The notes under the pieces: model-generated
What the model saw: the letters and a program-made list of their open reading frames with translations, nothing else
What the model was told of the DNA's origin: nothing
The model's database searches: none
Source of the DNA: an uncultured Clostridia bacterium
GTDB lineage: Bacteria > Bacillota > Clostridia > TANB77 > CAG-508
Assembly (NCBI GenBank): GCA_947573445.1
Contig: CANPFR010000008.1
Span: 1-64,000, forward strand
Length of the DNA: 64,000 bases
Reading direction: 5' to 3'
Part shown: positions 8,853-19,496 of the stretch, piece after piece
Position numbering within the stretch: position 1 is the first letter of the stretch
Layout of the letters: each line of letters begins with the position of its first letter
Translations under genes and position numbers: made by a program

Positions 8853-11800
8853 TTATTTACGTTTCTTTTTTAAAACAACAATACCAGTGACAATTCCCAA
8901 TAATGAAATTGCTATACTACTAACTAATAATACATAACTTATTTCACTACCAGTTTGAATCTTTGGTAATTGTTTATTGTAAAAAGTAAAGGTACATACT
9001 GAATCATTATCCTCTAATAACACTCCGTCTGCAAATGTTCCTTTGTCATTAATTTCAATTTTTACAACTTGATCTGATAATTGATAACCATTTGGTTGTT
9101 TCAATTCCTTTAAGTAATATACACCATAACGTAAGTCCTCAAAAGAAACGGTACCAGATTCTTTATCTGACGAAACCTTTTTTATTAACTTAGTACATTC
9201 TGCATCCTCATAGATTCCAAAAACAAAATCTGATTTTATAACTTGTTGTGTATCACTATCTGCTTTAATAACCTTTATCGTTTTAAGAATCGGCATATCT
9301 TTCATTTCAATTTTTTGCGTTTCTTTATCCGTTGTTACTGTAAATTCAATACTTTCTGCTTGTTCATATCCATAAGGACACGTTACTTCTGTTAAAGTAT
9401 ATTTTTTTCCTTCCTCTAATCCTGTAACCTTATGTGGTTCTTTTGTAGAAATCCATTTATCAATTACATTTCCATCTTCATCTGTAACGGTTAGCTCTGC
9501 TCCTTCAATTTCTTCGCCTGTTGCATAATCTGTTTTCTTAACTTCTACTACTTTGTCAATTAAATCTAGTCTTTGCGTTTCTTTATCCTCTGTTACTGTA
9601 AATTCAACATCTGTTGCAATTACATAGCCCTCTGGTGCCACCTCTTCATGCAAAATATAGGTTCTGCCTTCTTCTAATCCCTTAATGACATGTTCTTCTT
9701 TAGAAGATGTCCAACTATCAACAACTTCTTCTGTATCTCGATCAATTACTTGAAGTTTAGCACCTTCTACTTCATTTCCTCCAATGTCCGATTTTTTCAT
9801 GGTTACTACTTTATCAATCATTGTAACTTTTTGAATTTCGCCTGTATCTTCTACCTTGAAACGAATATTACTTGCTTTTACAAATCCGTCTGGTGTTATT
9901 TCTTCTACTAATGTATAAACTTTTCCAACTTCTAGTCCTTCAATTTTGTGCGTTTTTTCGCCTGATACCCATCTGTCTATTACAACTTCATTATTTTCAT
10001 CTAAAACAGTTAGCGTTGCTCCTTCTAGTTCTTTTTCTCCTGTAATATCTGTTTTAGAAAATTCAAAGACTGTTGTTTTATTCTCAATTTCTTTCGTAAT
10101 CGTATAAACTTTTGTTGTTGTATCTTCTTGCTTAAATACAATCTCATGTTTGGTTTTGTCTAATGCCAAACCTTTCAATGTTTCGATTTCTTCTAGTTCA
10201 TAACTTCCCATTGGCAAATTTTCTACTGTTAAATTTCCATCTTTATCCAAGTTGTAAGTTCCTACTTCTACACCCTTTTCATAAATTACACTTCCGTCTG
10301 CATAATCAATAATATCTTCTTTTGCAGTTAGTTTGAATTTGATTCCACTTAAATCAGAAATATCAACAATTGAAGTATCAATATCTTCTCTTTTGATTAT
10401 GCTTTTATCGATTACTAATGTTCCAGTAGGTTGTTCATTTTGAACATTTACGGTAATATAAGCATCCATATCTTCGTCATATTCAGTAGTTTCGTTGCTT
10501 CTATTAACTTCAAAAATACATTCTTCCTCTAACTCTAAAAAGCCATCTGGTATTTTAATTTCGTCTACTTTATACGTTCCTGCTACTAATTTTGTTTCCG
10601 TATAAGCGATTCCATTTTCATCTGTCGTCCATTTATCAAAACTTTCTTTTCCTAGTTTGCATTTTACTTTTTCCCATTCGTTTGTTTCTTCATTTAATTT
10701 GTATAATTCAAATGTTGCATTTGAAAAAGTAACTGTTTTTCCTGTTTTCTTATCTTGTTTAATCATTTTGATATAACTTGTAAATGGTGTATCATTTTCG
10801 ACTAATTCTTTGATTACACCATCGCTATTTTTATCAATTGTTACATTAAATTCTTTTACTGGATTTACTTTATCACTTGGGCAATAAGTTTCGTTTACCG
10901 TATATTTTCCATAAGCCAAAAGTCCTGATATTCCATGTCCGTTATTTTCTGTTTTGAAAATAGAATACTCATCTTTTGAAAATTCGTCTAAATGTCTTAA
11001 TGCTTCATCAAAACTTCCATAATAATCAACATATTTGGTTAAAATGGCAGTAAATTCTGCTCCATCAACAATTGGGGCTGTATCGTTTGTAATAGATGAC
11101 ATTTTGATTACTTCAAATTTTGCTTTTTGCACTTGATTCGTAAAAGTATCTTCCAAATTTATTACTTTTGTATTCATGTCTTTGTAGTTAAAATTTATTT
11201 CGTGAGTTTCCGCATCTTGTAAATATCCCTCTGGCACTTTGGTTTCTCTTGCATAATAACTTCCCATTGGCAAACCTTTCAAAATTTCGCCCTCTGTTGT
11301 TAATTGTGCTGTTGTGCTTTTTGTTCTTAATCCGATCGTTGCCACTCCATTACTATTAAAATTGAATGTTGCGATTTCTTCATCTTTTGAAAAATATTTT
11401 ACTGTTCTTGCCACATTATAAATATCTTCTTTGGCGTATAAAGTATATTCTGTTCCATTCAATGTAGCATCTCCATGATGACTTGTCCCATCTGCTCGAT
11501 TATCTTTTCCTGTTTCTTTATCTGTTTTAATCAATTTCAATTCGCCTGTCGGCTCATAATTTTTAAATTGAATTTCTGCTGTTTCATTTACTTTTACATC
11601 TACTCTTTGAACTGTATTATCTAACAAGTAGCCATTTGGTACATTGGTTTCTTTTACATAGTAAATGGCTGGTGCTAATCTTTGAAAATAAACATTTCCA
11701 TTGCTATCTGATGTTCCTGTTCTTACTTTTTGTGTACAATTTTGGTCTTTGTATAATTCAAACGTACAACCTGCCAAGCTATCTCCATTTGCATTTGTTT

Positions 11801-12725
11801 TTACAACTAACGCATTTCCATACTCGATTTCAATATTGATATTAAAAGCCGATGGATCGACATGGTTCGAAAATATTAGATTTTGTACTGCTCCTGAAGT
11901 GAATTGAATGTAGATATAATTTCCCATTGTATCACTTGAATATGGTGTACCATTTGGCATTAACTGATAGATTCCATAGTTCCTTGAACTAAAATTCACA
12001 TTATCTGCTGTGCAATCTTCTGTAACAGTTACTGCTAAATCATTACTTCCTTGAATATGATTAAAAATAACACCATCTATATTTTGATTAAATGATCCAT
12101 AAGACGCCAATTTTCCACTTGTATCGGTTATCATTTTTGTTTCTCCAAAAGTTGCTTTTTGGGTTGTGTTATTGAATGATGTATTTCCGTGATATTGATT
12201 ATAGTAGCTTTCCGTTCTTGCTGTCCATTCTGCAAGATGTCCTACGCTCATATAGTTTCCATTCCAACTTTCTCGTGCTGGTACTTTTGAATTTCCATCA
12301 ATATTGTTGTGAATATATTCCCATACCCATTGTTGCGTACAACAAGCATCTCGCATTGCCTCATCATTGGTTGGAACTCCTACACCGTGTTTCATAGTAT
12401 ATCCAAAGAAAATCATTTCTGCTACTTTAGCATATTGTGGAGCAGAATTTTTATAATGCACAATAAAATCTCCATTATAGGAATAATCTCCACCATTTGG
12501 CGAAGTTGCTCCATAATTTGCACAAAAGACTAAATATTGAACTCCATCGTAAACGGCATAATGAAGTTCGTGTCCATAACTTGCTTTACTTCCTGCAATC
12601 ACTCCAAATTGAGCATTGCTATTTATATCTGTTATAAATGCTGCAAAAGTATTTAGTGGTAATGAGGTACATAGTGTTAATATTAGCATAATCATTGCCA
12701 CGATTTTTTTCGTTTTTGTTTTCAT
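8853..12725 (-). CDS. Sortase-anchored thioester/Cna-B adhesin
   Basis: 1290 residues. It has a signal peptide (residues 1-30, ending LPLNTFAAF), then a thioester domain of the TQXA type: VFCANYGATSPNGG supplies the cysteine and CTQQWVWEYIHN the partner glutamine that form a Cys-Gln thioester. About eight Cna-B/SpaA-like repeats follow, recognisable by recurring V-x-K-x-D at the start and GYE/GFV-x-A near the end of each, with the lysines, asparagines and glutamates used for isopeptide bonds. The C-terminus has KQLPKIQTGSE, a hydrophobic helix and LKKKRK: a wall-sorting signal with an unusual motif in place of LPxTG. It would be anchored by the sortase at 13971-14678. It probably mediates attachment to host or partner cells, favouring conjugation or colonisation. 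Confidence 0.9.
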   Translation of the reverse strand: MKTKTKKIVAMIMLILTLCTSLPLNTFAAFITDINSNAQFGVIAGSKASYGHELHYAVYDGVQYLVFCANYGATSPNGGDYSYNGDFIVHYKNSAPQYAKVAEMIFFGYTMKHGVGVPTNDEAMRDACCTQQWVWEYIHNNIDGNSKVPARESWNGNYMSVGHLAEWTARTESYYNQYHGNTSFNNTTQKATFGETKMITDTSGKLASYGSFNQNIDGVIFNHIQGSNDLAVTVTEDCTADNVNFSSRNYGIYQLMPNGTPYSSDTMGNYIYIQFTSGAVQNLIFSNHVDPSAFNINIEIEYGNALVVKTNANGDSLAGCTFELYKDQNCTQKVRTGTSDSNGNVYFQRLAPAIYYVKETNVPNGYLLDNTVQRVDVKVNETAEIQFKNYEPTGELKLIKTDKETGKDNRADGTSHHGDATLNGTEYTLYAKEDIYNVARTVKYFSKDEEIATFNFNSNGVATIGLRTKSTTAQLTTEGEILKGLPMGSYYARETKVPEGYLQDAETHEINFNYKDMNTKVINLEDTFTNQVQKAKFEVIKMSSITNDTAPIVDGAEFTAILTKYVDYYGSFDEALRHLDEFSKDEYSIFKTENNGHGISGLLAYGKYTVNETYCPSDKVNPVKEFNVTIDKNSDGVIKELVENDTPFTSYIKMIKQDKKTGKTVTFSNATFELYKLNEETNEWEKVKCKLGKESFDKWTTDENGIAYTETKLVAGTYKVDEIKIPDGFLELEEECIFEVNRSNETTEYDEDMDAYITVNVQNEQPTGTLVIDKSIIKREDIDTSIVDISDLSGIKFKLTAKEDIIDYADGSVIYEKGVEVGTYNLDKDGNLTVENLPMGSYELEEIETLKGLALDKTKHEIVFKQEDTTTKVYTITKEIENKTTVFEFSKTDITGEKELEGATLTVLDENNEVVIDRWVSGEKTHKIEGLEVGKVYTLVEEITPDGFVKASNIRFKVEDTGEIQKVTMIDKVVTMKKSDIGGNEVEGAKLQVIDRDTEEVVDSWTSSKEEHVIKGLEEGRTYILHEEVAPEGYVIATDVEFTVTEDKETQRLDLIDKVVEVKKTDYATGEEIEGAELTVTDEDGNVIDKWISTKEPHKVTGLEEGKKYTLTEVTCPYGYEQAESIEFTVTTDKETQKIEMKDMPILKTIKVIKADSDTQQVIKSDFVFGIYEDAECTKLIKKVSSDKESGTVSFEDLRYGVYYLKELKQPNGYQLSDQVVKIEINDKGTFADGVLLEDNDSVCTFTFYNKQLPKIQTGSEISYVLLVSSIAISLLGIVTGIVVLKKKRK

Positions 12726-12756
12726 TTTATCAAATCCTTTCTTTAAAAATTTCCAT

Positions 12757-12803
12757 AAAAAAACACCTTAACAATAGTTAAAAACTAATGTTAAAGCATT
12801 TTT
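12757..12803 (-). terminator. Terminator between the Ig-like protein and the adhesin
   Basis: TTAACA-A-TAGTT at 12768-12779 pairs with AACTA-A-TGTTAA around an AAA loop, flanked by A and T runs. It separates the adhesin start from the upstream gene. Confidence 0.6.
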
Positions 12804-12818
12804 ATATTTTTTATTAAA

Positions 12819-13847
12819 TTATTCTTGTATTGCCCAAAAGTAATACAACCCACAAGCACATTGATCTATTTTATGTTGTTCTGATAACCAACCTTGCATA
12901 TATTGATCACACGCACTTTCTGCTTCTGCCCAACTCGAATAATATCCATGTTCATTTGCACCATCTCCCAATACGTGATGACTTCCGCCCTCTGCACACC
13001 AATAAGTCAAATCCGATGGAGTAGAAGCATTGTTTTGTGTATTGCTTGGTATATTATTTTCTGTTGTATGATTTTTAGTAGATGTGCTTTCTACATTTTT
13101 ATTATTGTTTGCTCCATTATTTTCTGCTGTTTGTGTAATAATTGGCTTATTCGTTTCTGTAATTTTACTATTCACTTGTGGTTTTTCTTGCTTAGCAGTG
13201 GCTGTTTTTGGCATTACTTCTTTCTTTTGAATCTTGTTCGAATTATCTTCAGCAATTTCCTTCTCTTTTTCTTCTTGCATTTTCTCTTGAACTTTAATTT
13301 TAAATTCCCTTTCTGCTTTGTTTAAATAGCAATCTGTAACGGATACTTTGGCAATATACTCTCCACTAGATTTTACATTTATATGATTGGTATCAATATT
13401 ATAATCATTTATTTGAGATAAATCTGATACACTCATTAATTCTTGAAAGTTATACATTGCCAAATCTGTTTCAAATGGAATTTCAATATTATCCTTTATG
13501 GATATTTCAGGAGCTGTTGTGTCCTTGACTTCAACTGTCTGTTTTAAACTAATGTTTTTATAATTAATATTTACTTCATATTCTCCAACTGCTGGATATT
13601 CTTTATCTTCTTCGTTTTCTAAATTGGTTTCTAATTTAACCTTCTCCAAATCAATAAAATCATATTCAGCTAAATTGATTAAATCATTTATTGTCGGATG
13701 ATATGTATTTCCATATTCTATAACAATCCTATCTTCGTATAGTGAAATACTCTTATCCCTTCTGTCAATAAATCTCATGATACCAATTCCTAAAATCATT
13801 AGAAAAATAAACATCATCATAAAAATAATAACAATTTTTTTCCTCAT
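12819..13847 (-). CDS. Membrane-anchored Ig-like surface protein
   Basis: 342 residues. An N-terminal membrane anchor (residues 4-26, IVIIFMMMFIFLMILGIGIM) is followed by two Ig-like beta domains with the DUF5011-type signature DTTAPEISIKDNIEIPFETD (residues ~110-130), a Lys/Asn/Thr-rich linker (~200-280), and a C-terminal module with three cysteines and conserved aromatics (WCAEGGSHHVLGDG, then CDQYM and CACGLYYFWA). The tail looks like a small ligand-binding or disulfide-bonded domain that I cannot name. It lies between sortase and adhesin, so it probably belongs to the same surface-structure locus. Confidence 0.65.
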   Translation of the reverse strand: MRKKIVIIFMMMFIFLMILGIGIMRFIDRRDKSISLYEDRIVIEYGNTYHPTINDLINLAEYDFIDLEKVKLETNLENEEDKEYPAVGEYEVNINYKNISLKQTVEVKDTTAPEISIKDNIEIPFETDLAMYNFQELMSVSDLSQINDYNIDTNHINVKSSGEYIAKVSVTDCYLNKAEREFKIKVQEKMQEEKEKEIAEDNSNKIQKKEVMPKTATAKQEKPQVNSKITETNKPIITQTAENNGANNNKNVESTSTKNHTTENNIPSNTQNNASTPSDLTYWCAEGGSHHVLGDGANEHGYYSSWAEAESACDQYMQGWLSEQHKIDQCACGLYYFWAIQE

Positions 13848-13970
13848 ACGAATCCCCTCTTTCTTTTAATTTATACAATTATAACAAAAATTTTAGGGTA
13901 AGTATAAGTTCAAAAAAAATTTTTTTATTTTTACCTTGTAACTATATTAAAATCAATGTTTTTTCGACAT

Positions 13971-14678
13971 TTACTCTACTTTTTCTAAAAAAGCTATGAT
14001 AAAATATCTCTGATCCGTTGGTATTGCTCGATTATTTATGTATGAACAGGTATATAATTTCACAATTTTTTTTGATTCAGTTATATTCTTAATTGCATAT
14101 TTACTTGTCTTTTTATAATACTCTATTCTTTCATCAAAGTCTAAATCTTTTATATTATTCTCTTCTACATTTACACCGATAGAATATACGCTAAATATAG
14201 TTGCCTCATAATTTTCTTTTTCAGTATAAATATGAACGGTCTTATGTTCTTCCCAAAATTTTTCATTCATATAATTACTTAAATCTGAAAACATTAAGCC
14301 ATTTCTCATATTGTGACCATATATAATCGTTTCTTCATTTTGAAATGGATTGTTGTCTAGTGTAAATATAGAACCATTTCGGTTATACTTTTTTTCAAAA
14401 GTATGTTTCAGATAATATAAACTGTCATTATCTTTTAGAATTGGATAATTTATATTGGTATTTTCTATTTCTATCCAACCAATAACATCTTGATTGATAT
14501 TTTTGAGCTTTTCCCAATCTATTTTATTATCTTTTTCAACAACTACATCTTTGATTAATTCTACATAAGAATCATCTGTTTCTCTATTCTCTAATAAAAC
14601 ATTAATTAAATGATAAGAAGATATGATTAGCGTAATTGTAAATATTATTATCCCTAGTATTGCAATTATTTTTTTCAT
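13971..14678 (-). CDS. srtB: Class B sortase
   Basis: 235 residues. The N-terminal anchor (residues 3-25) is followed by a class B sortase domain: NINYPILKDNDSLYYLKHTF, catalytic His in IIYGHNM (residue ~125), catalytic Cys in KLYTCSYIN (~212) and the active-site Arg in PTDQRYFI. Sortases cut a C-terminal sorting signal and link the protein to the wall. Its likely substrate is the adhesin encoded two genes downstream, whose KQLPKIQTGSE signal differs from the LPxTG of class A, which fits a dedicated enzyme. A membrane-proximal location outside the cell is expected. Confidence 0.9.
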   Translation of the reverse strand: MKKIIAILGIIIFTITLIISSYHLINVLLENRETDDSYVELIKDVVVEKDNKIDWEKLKNINQDVIGWIEIENTNINYPILKDNDSLYYLKHTFEKKYNRNGSIFTLDNNPFQNEETIIYGHNMRNGLMFSDLSNYMNEKFWEEHKTVHIYTEKENYEATIFSVYSIGVNVEENNIKDLDFDERIEYYKKTSKYAIKNITESKKIVKLYTCSYINNRAIPTDQRYFIIAFLEKVE

Positions 14679-14768
14679 TTAGTCTTGACCTCCTTCTACT
14701 TATTCCTATTATTCTAAAACGCTGGCATCACCCCCTTTACTGTTATTAAAAATTCTATTATTTCTTCA

Positions 14769-15197
14769 TTATCTACTAAAATAAGAATTTTCTTTTTCTG
14801 TCCTTAATTTTTTTCTCTTTTGTAATTTTACATTAAATGTTTTTCTATATAAATCAGAGATATCCTTAAATGTTTTTGGATTCTCTACGATTTGTTTTAT
14901 TTGACTTGGGTAAAAATTTCCATACACAATATCATAAATTCCAAGTTGCAAAGCAAGTTTAATCTCTTCCTGTTTTTTATCTTTTAATAGTAGAATCACT
15001 CTTATATTCATTTGCTTTAATAAAAATAAAAACTCATGCAAATCTCCTTCAATTGCTTGTGGCGATATAATTGCTGTCTCTTTTTCAAAACTATTATTTT
15101 CTATCAGATAATCACTATAATGTGCAATAACTGAATCCTTTAAAGCTGCTTGAATTTCTTTATCGACATCTTCTAATCCTGTATAAATTACTACCAT
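14769..15197 (-). CDS. Receiver-like (CheY-fold) protein of unknown function
   Basis: 142 residues. The alternation of strands and helices (MVVIYTGLEDVDKEIQ, then ETAIISPQAIEG, then IRVILLLKDKK, then GIYDIVYGNFYPSQIKQIV) resembles a pseudo-receiver domain such as the N-terminal domain of TadZ/CpaE ATPases, but the ATPase half is missing and the phospho-acceptor pocket is not clear. The start directly abuts the M23 hydrolase stop. Similar small proteins occur in clostridial conjugative elements. Function unknown. Confidence 0.5.
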   Translation of the reverse strand: MVVIYTGLEDVDKEIQAALKDSVIAHYSDYLIENNSFEKETAIISPQAIEGDLHEFLFLLKQMNIRVILLLKDKKQEEIKLALQLGIYDIVYGNFYPSQIKQIVENPKTFKDISDLYRKTFNVKLQKRKKLRTEKENSYFSR

Positions 15198-15990
15198 TTA
15201 TGTGGTTCCTCCTTTCGTTACAATTTCTAATGGATTGATTAATTCTCCATTTCTTCTTACTGTAAAATGACAATGACAACCTGTTGTAGCTCCATTGGTT
15301 GGATTGCCATTTCCATCTTTATAGGGATTATTGGTTACCCCATATACATTTTTAGGTCCAACTTTTCCAATAATTTCACCTTTTTTTACTTGTTGTCCTA
15401 CACTTACTATAAACTCTGGTGAAGCATGGCAATAAGAAAATCTATATTCTCTGTCAATACTTGCTATTGTTATCGTATATCCTCCTGCTCCTCCCCAGCC
15501 AGTTGAAACAACTTCACCATCCATAATACATACAAGTTTTGTCCCTGCTGGTGCTGGAATATCCATACCACTATGAAATGTTGAAGCTCCTGCTGTTGGT
15601 GCTTTTCTTGGTCCAAATGGACTAGATATTGAGTAATATCCGTTCTACGGGCCACTCGGTTTCTTCTGACATTTCTCCTCCACCTAAAAACATATCTACA
15701 AATTCAAAAACACTTCTAAAAAAACCTTTTACTTCTTCCTTATCACTTTCTTTTTGATAGACAGTATCATAATAAGCAAGTTCTTGTGTCATATCAATTT
15801 TATCATCGTTATCAAAAGCAATATATAAAACATCTGTTATACTGCTAACAATCGTTAAAAACATAATAAATATTAGTAATGGAATGATAAATGGTTTTAT
15901 CAATATAAATGCTACTTTCATAATTTTTTTCTTGATTTCATTCTTTGCTCTATTCTTTACCTCTTCTGTTAAACTAAAACTACTACTCAT
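15198..15990 (-). CDS. M23 peptidoglycan hydrolase of the T4SS, interrupted by a CGG +1 shift
   Basis: The first frame (from 15990) gives a cytoplasmic basic start, a membrane segment (residues ~27-50) and an extracellular stalk ending in TEWPVE. The second frame gives a LytM/M23 domain: zinc ligands in FHSGMDIPAPAG and GCHCHFTVRRNG. The break is at an in-frame CGG at 15640-15642 (codon 117). Dropping the C turns GAA CGG ATA into GAA GGA TAT and yields PVEGYYSISSPFGPRKAP, the canonical entry of an M23 domain. The joined product is 263 residues. It opens peptidoglycan locally so the mating channel can assemble. It overlaps the virB6-like gene by 8 bases. Confidence 0.88.
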
Positions 15991-17606
15991 CTACATCATC
16001 TTCTTCCAAAGTTATAATTCTTTTGGCTTCTTCTTTTTTATCTTTCTGTCTTATATCATTGTTAGCCTGTCTATTATACATCCTTCTTTGTATTGCTTGG
16101 CTATCATCAAATCTTCTTTTATCATTATTATTTGTTTTTAAATTCTTACCTTCTGCCATATACATTCCTAAGCTCATGAATTCTTTTCCAACATTAAATG
16201 CTTTTTTCATTCCCTCTTTAACTTTATTGGATTCTGCCTTATTGTTTGATATATTAGAGTTATTCGACATGTTACTGACATTGTTTCCTGACATATCACT
16301 ATTAAAAACGTTATTTTTCACATGGTTTTCCATATTGCCATTCGTTGTTTGATTCTCCAATGAGTTTGTGATGTTGATTGCTGGTTTACTAGTGCTTTGC
16401 TCCATTGCATTTTTCGAATAATTCTCATAACTAATTGAATTATCTGGTTTTGATTCTGGATTATTATTGGATTTACTGATAACTCTTGCAATAACTCCTG
16501 TTGTTCCAGTTTTTCCCTCACCAGTTCCTGTATTAAGAATATTGTTATTATTTTCGCCATTACTTTTGAATTGATAAGTAATCGATTGAATGGTATGTCC
16601 CATTGCAGCACTCATTCCTATACCACGACTTGCAAGTTCTTCATTGTTTACACCTGCTACTCTACTCACTAAATTTTGCATTGTATTTTGAAGAGCATCT
16701 CCTAATGGTAATATCATCATTCCCCATAAAAGGCTAGTTGCCCATCCTGCATTGGCTGGTATAAATGTTAAATAAATAAGAAATAAGAAAGCATACACAA
16801 ATTGCATAAAAGAATTTATAATAATCTGCCCAAACCATATGCTCGATGCAATTGTCCTTTTATTTAAAATCCAAAATACTGCAACAATTGGCGTAAATAT
16901 CGTAAAAACAATCAACGTAAACTGCCTTATAATAAATTTAATATTAATCTTCACAAATAAATAAGCAAACAAAGCAATTACAATCGCTGTTGCTATTGCA
17001 TTTCCTGTATTGATATTAGTCAGCAAAGAATTTCCAAGCAAATCATCTAAACTGCCATGTGATCTTCCAACTAATATTGTAACTAGATTATTGTTAAGCA
17101 TTAACATAAACTTTACAAATAGTGGTGCTAATAAAATCGCTGATGCTCCAAAAAATAATCTCATTAAATTATCTTTTACTTCATTTCGTTTATCTGGACT
17201 GATTCCTGCTACTATCATTTTCCAAGCTAAAATAACAATCGCTATAAACATTGGAGTTCCTATCACGCCAGCAATGGTCCAATACCAACTATTGATTAAA
17301 CTCCAATCACTGTCTGTAAAAGGAGAAATTGCACTTTGATTGTTTCCAAATACTAATTCATCGTAATTTTTAAATCCTACACCAAATGCTTCATTTGTTG
17401 TTAAATCAAATACTGTTTCTGCCAATCCACCGAATCATTTTTGCAATTATCTTTTCAAATAAACCACCTTCATCTTTATCAATAACTTTTTCGACATCTG
17501 TTTGATTGTCATCATCTGAAAATATACTTGCTTGAACTGGATTTATAAACTCAAAAAAAATAAGCATTACTAATATAATACTTATCAATGTCTTTTTCAC
17601 TTTCAA
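15983..17606 (-). CDS. VirB6/TrbL-like polytopic T4SS channel protein, interrupted by a CGG +1 shift
   Basis: The first frame starts at a TTG (17606) behind GGAGG and encodes a signal-peptide-like segment (LISIILVMLIFFEFINPVQA) and a periplasm-type linker. The second frame holds six to seven membrane helices (residues ~105-330) and a long Asn-rich, charged tail (~380-540). The break is at CGG 17430-17432 (codon 59). Skipping its C changes ATT CGG TGG into ATT GGT GGA and joins MIGGLAETVFDLTTNEA. The joined length is 540 residues. VirB6-type proteins form the inner-membrane channel. The stop overlaps the M23 gene by 8 bases, again showing coupling. Confidence 0.85.
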
Positions 17607-17624
17607 AATTTTTTCCCTCCTTTT

Positions 17625-19496
17625 TTAAGTTGTCATAAATTTGCTTTCAAAATTTGTCATATCAATTTTTATTGCTCTGATTTCCCCACCTTTTACAATG
17701 ATACATTCTCCTGCTCTTGCTTTTGTTAATATTTCCTTTGTTCCAGATGGCAATTTAAAAAATTTCATTACTTCATCAATACTTCCAATTGACTGTTTTA
17801 GCAAAATAATTGTGTCACAACAATTAATGATTGCTTCAGCTTGTCTATTTTGTCTTAATTCTGCTAAATTTTGAGTAGCCAAAATCATTGCCACTCTTTT
17901 CTTTCTTGCCCTTCTTGCTAAATTCTCTAAAAAGTCTGATGTTACTTTATCTTTAAATAAATTCCAAGCCTCGTCTACTACCACATATCTTTTGTTTCTT
18001 TCTTTTGTTGCCATATATTTATTGGTTATCCAGGTTGTCAAAACCATACTTACATAATATTTCATAATTTCGTCTTTTATTTCAGATATATCAAAACATA
18101 TAATTTGATCGTTTACTTGTAATGTGCTTTGACAATCAAATATTCCTAAAGTATTTCCCCTTAGAAAATTACTTAATGTACTCGATAACTCTTTATTCTT
18201 TATTTTATCTTTCATTACCCTATAAAAATCGGTTAATGTAGGCATCTCCTTTTTGATTTTTGAAAATGTTATCATGCCTTCCTGTTTTCCACCTTGCTTT
18301 TTATAAATCGAACTTTTTTCTTTTGTGATTTCCTTTTCTCGATAAACTTCTCTTACAGCTTGTTCAATATCTGCTATTTCGTTCGGTCTTAATGTTCTAT
18401 TTTCATATTTATTGATAATTCCGTTTAAAATAGCTCTGATTTCAGTTATCTTATTATCTATATCAATAAATCCTTCATCTTCATCAATGTCAATATCAAA
18501 TAAATTGATTCCAACTGGTACTGTCTGCTTTACTTTTATCGTCCTTCCACCTAATAATTTATTCAAAGCAACATACTCTCCTTCAATATCTAAAATGGAT
18601 GATCTTCTGTTCATCAGTGCATTTCTTCCAACTAATAATTTAACCGTAACAGACTTTCCTGCTCCTGGTATTCCAAAAATTGCTATATTCGCATTGGCTA
18701 ATCCTTGCGTAAACGTTTCTAAATTTATAGGAAGTCCAGTAAATAAATCTCTTCCTAAATAAATTCCTTCTTTTACACTTGACTTTGTTCTTGCTATTGG
18801 AAACATCGCAGCTAATCCTTCGGTTGTCATATTTCTCTGATTATCTTTTATGATATTATTATTAAGTGGAAGTGTTTCTTTTAAGGCATCTAGCTGTTTA
18901 AAATACAATGGTCTTATTTCGCAAGAATGATTTGCAAATTCATCCCTTAGCAATTTACTTTTTTCGTTCAATTCCTCTAAATTAGTAGCATTCACTCGTA
19001 ATGTCACTTTCATGAAAAATAATTTATCATTATTGATTTGAATATTTCTTCGCATTTCTTCAAAAGACTGGATATTTTCCTCTAATCTATGTATCTCTTC
19101 TATATTTCCTTGTTTTTGAAATAAGAAATAATCTGAACGCAGTTTAGTAACTTTATGTGTTAAATATTTTATCACATTTCTTTCATCTGCAACTTGAACT
19201 TGTGTTGAAATATCAACATCTGGGACTGTATTTAAAATATCGTCTAACCATCCGATTCCAATATAATTTGGATAAAACATCAAAGTAAAAATCCTGGCAT
19301 ATTTGTCATCTCCCATATAAATATAATCTTTCTTTTCTTCTATCATTTCTGGAGCAAGCATTGACATTAATTGTGGCTGATTATCAAAAAAGTTTTCACC
19401 TTTTATTTCTTTTCTTTCTTGATATGGTTTTATTTTCTTCTCTTTTATTTTTTTAACTTTTGGTCTTTCACTTCTTTCAATTCTTATCTGTAACAT
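17625..19496 (-). CDS. virB4: VirB4/TraE-type T4SS ATPase
   Basis: About 623 residues. The N-terminal half is the VirB4 CagE/TrbE-like domain. The C-terminal half is a RecA-like motor with Walker A IFGIPGAGKSVTVKLL (residues ~275-290), Walker B RYVVVDEAWNLFKD, and ATQNLAEL as sensor. The length is that of short Gram-positive VirB4. The ATG ending at 19496 follows GGAGG and overlaps the upstream gene by 20 bases. It powers assembly of the mating channel at the membrane. No in-frame CGG was seen in this gene. It is intact, unlike several of its neighbours. Confidence 0.93.
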   Translation of the reverse strand: MLQIRIERSERPKVKKIKEKKIKPYQERKEIKGENFFDNQPQLMSMLAPEMIEEKKDYIYMGDDKYARIFTLMFYPNYIGIGWLDDILNTVPDVDISTQVQVADERNVIKYLTHKVTKLRSDYFLFQKQGNIEEIHRLEENIQSFEEMRRNIQINNDKLFFMKVTLRVNATNLEELNEKSKLLRDEFANHSCEIRPLYFKQLDALKETLPLNNNIIKDNQRNMTTEGLAAMFPIARTKSSVKEGIYLGRDLFTGLPINLETFTQGLANANIAIFGIPGAGKSVTVKLLVGRNALMNRRSSILDIEGEYVALNKLLGGRTIKVKQTVPVGINLFDIDIDEDEGFIDIDNKITEIRAILNGIINKYENRTLRPNEIADIEQAVREVYREKEITKEKSSIYKKQGGKQEGMITFSKIKKEMPTLTDFYRVMKDKIKNKELSSTLSNFLRGNTLGIFDCQSTLQVNDQIICFDISEIKDEIMKYYVSMVLTTWITNKYMATKERNKRYVVVDEAWNLFKDKVTSDFLENLARRARKKRVAMILATQNLAELRQNRQAEAIINCCDTIILLKQSIGSIDEVMKFFKLPSGTKEILTKARAGECIIVKGGEIRAIKIDMTNFESKFMTT

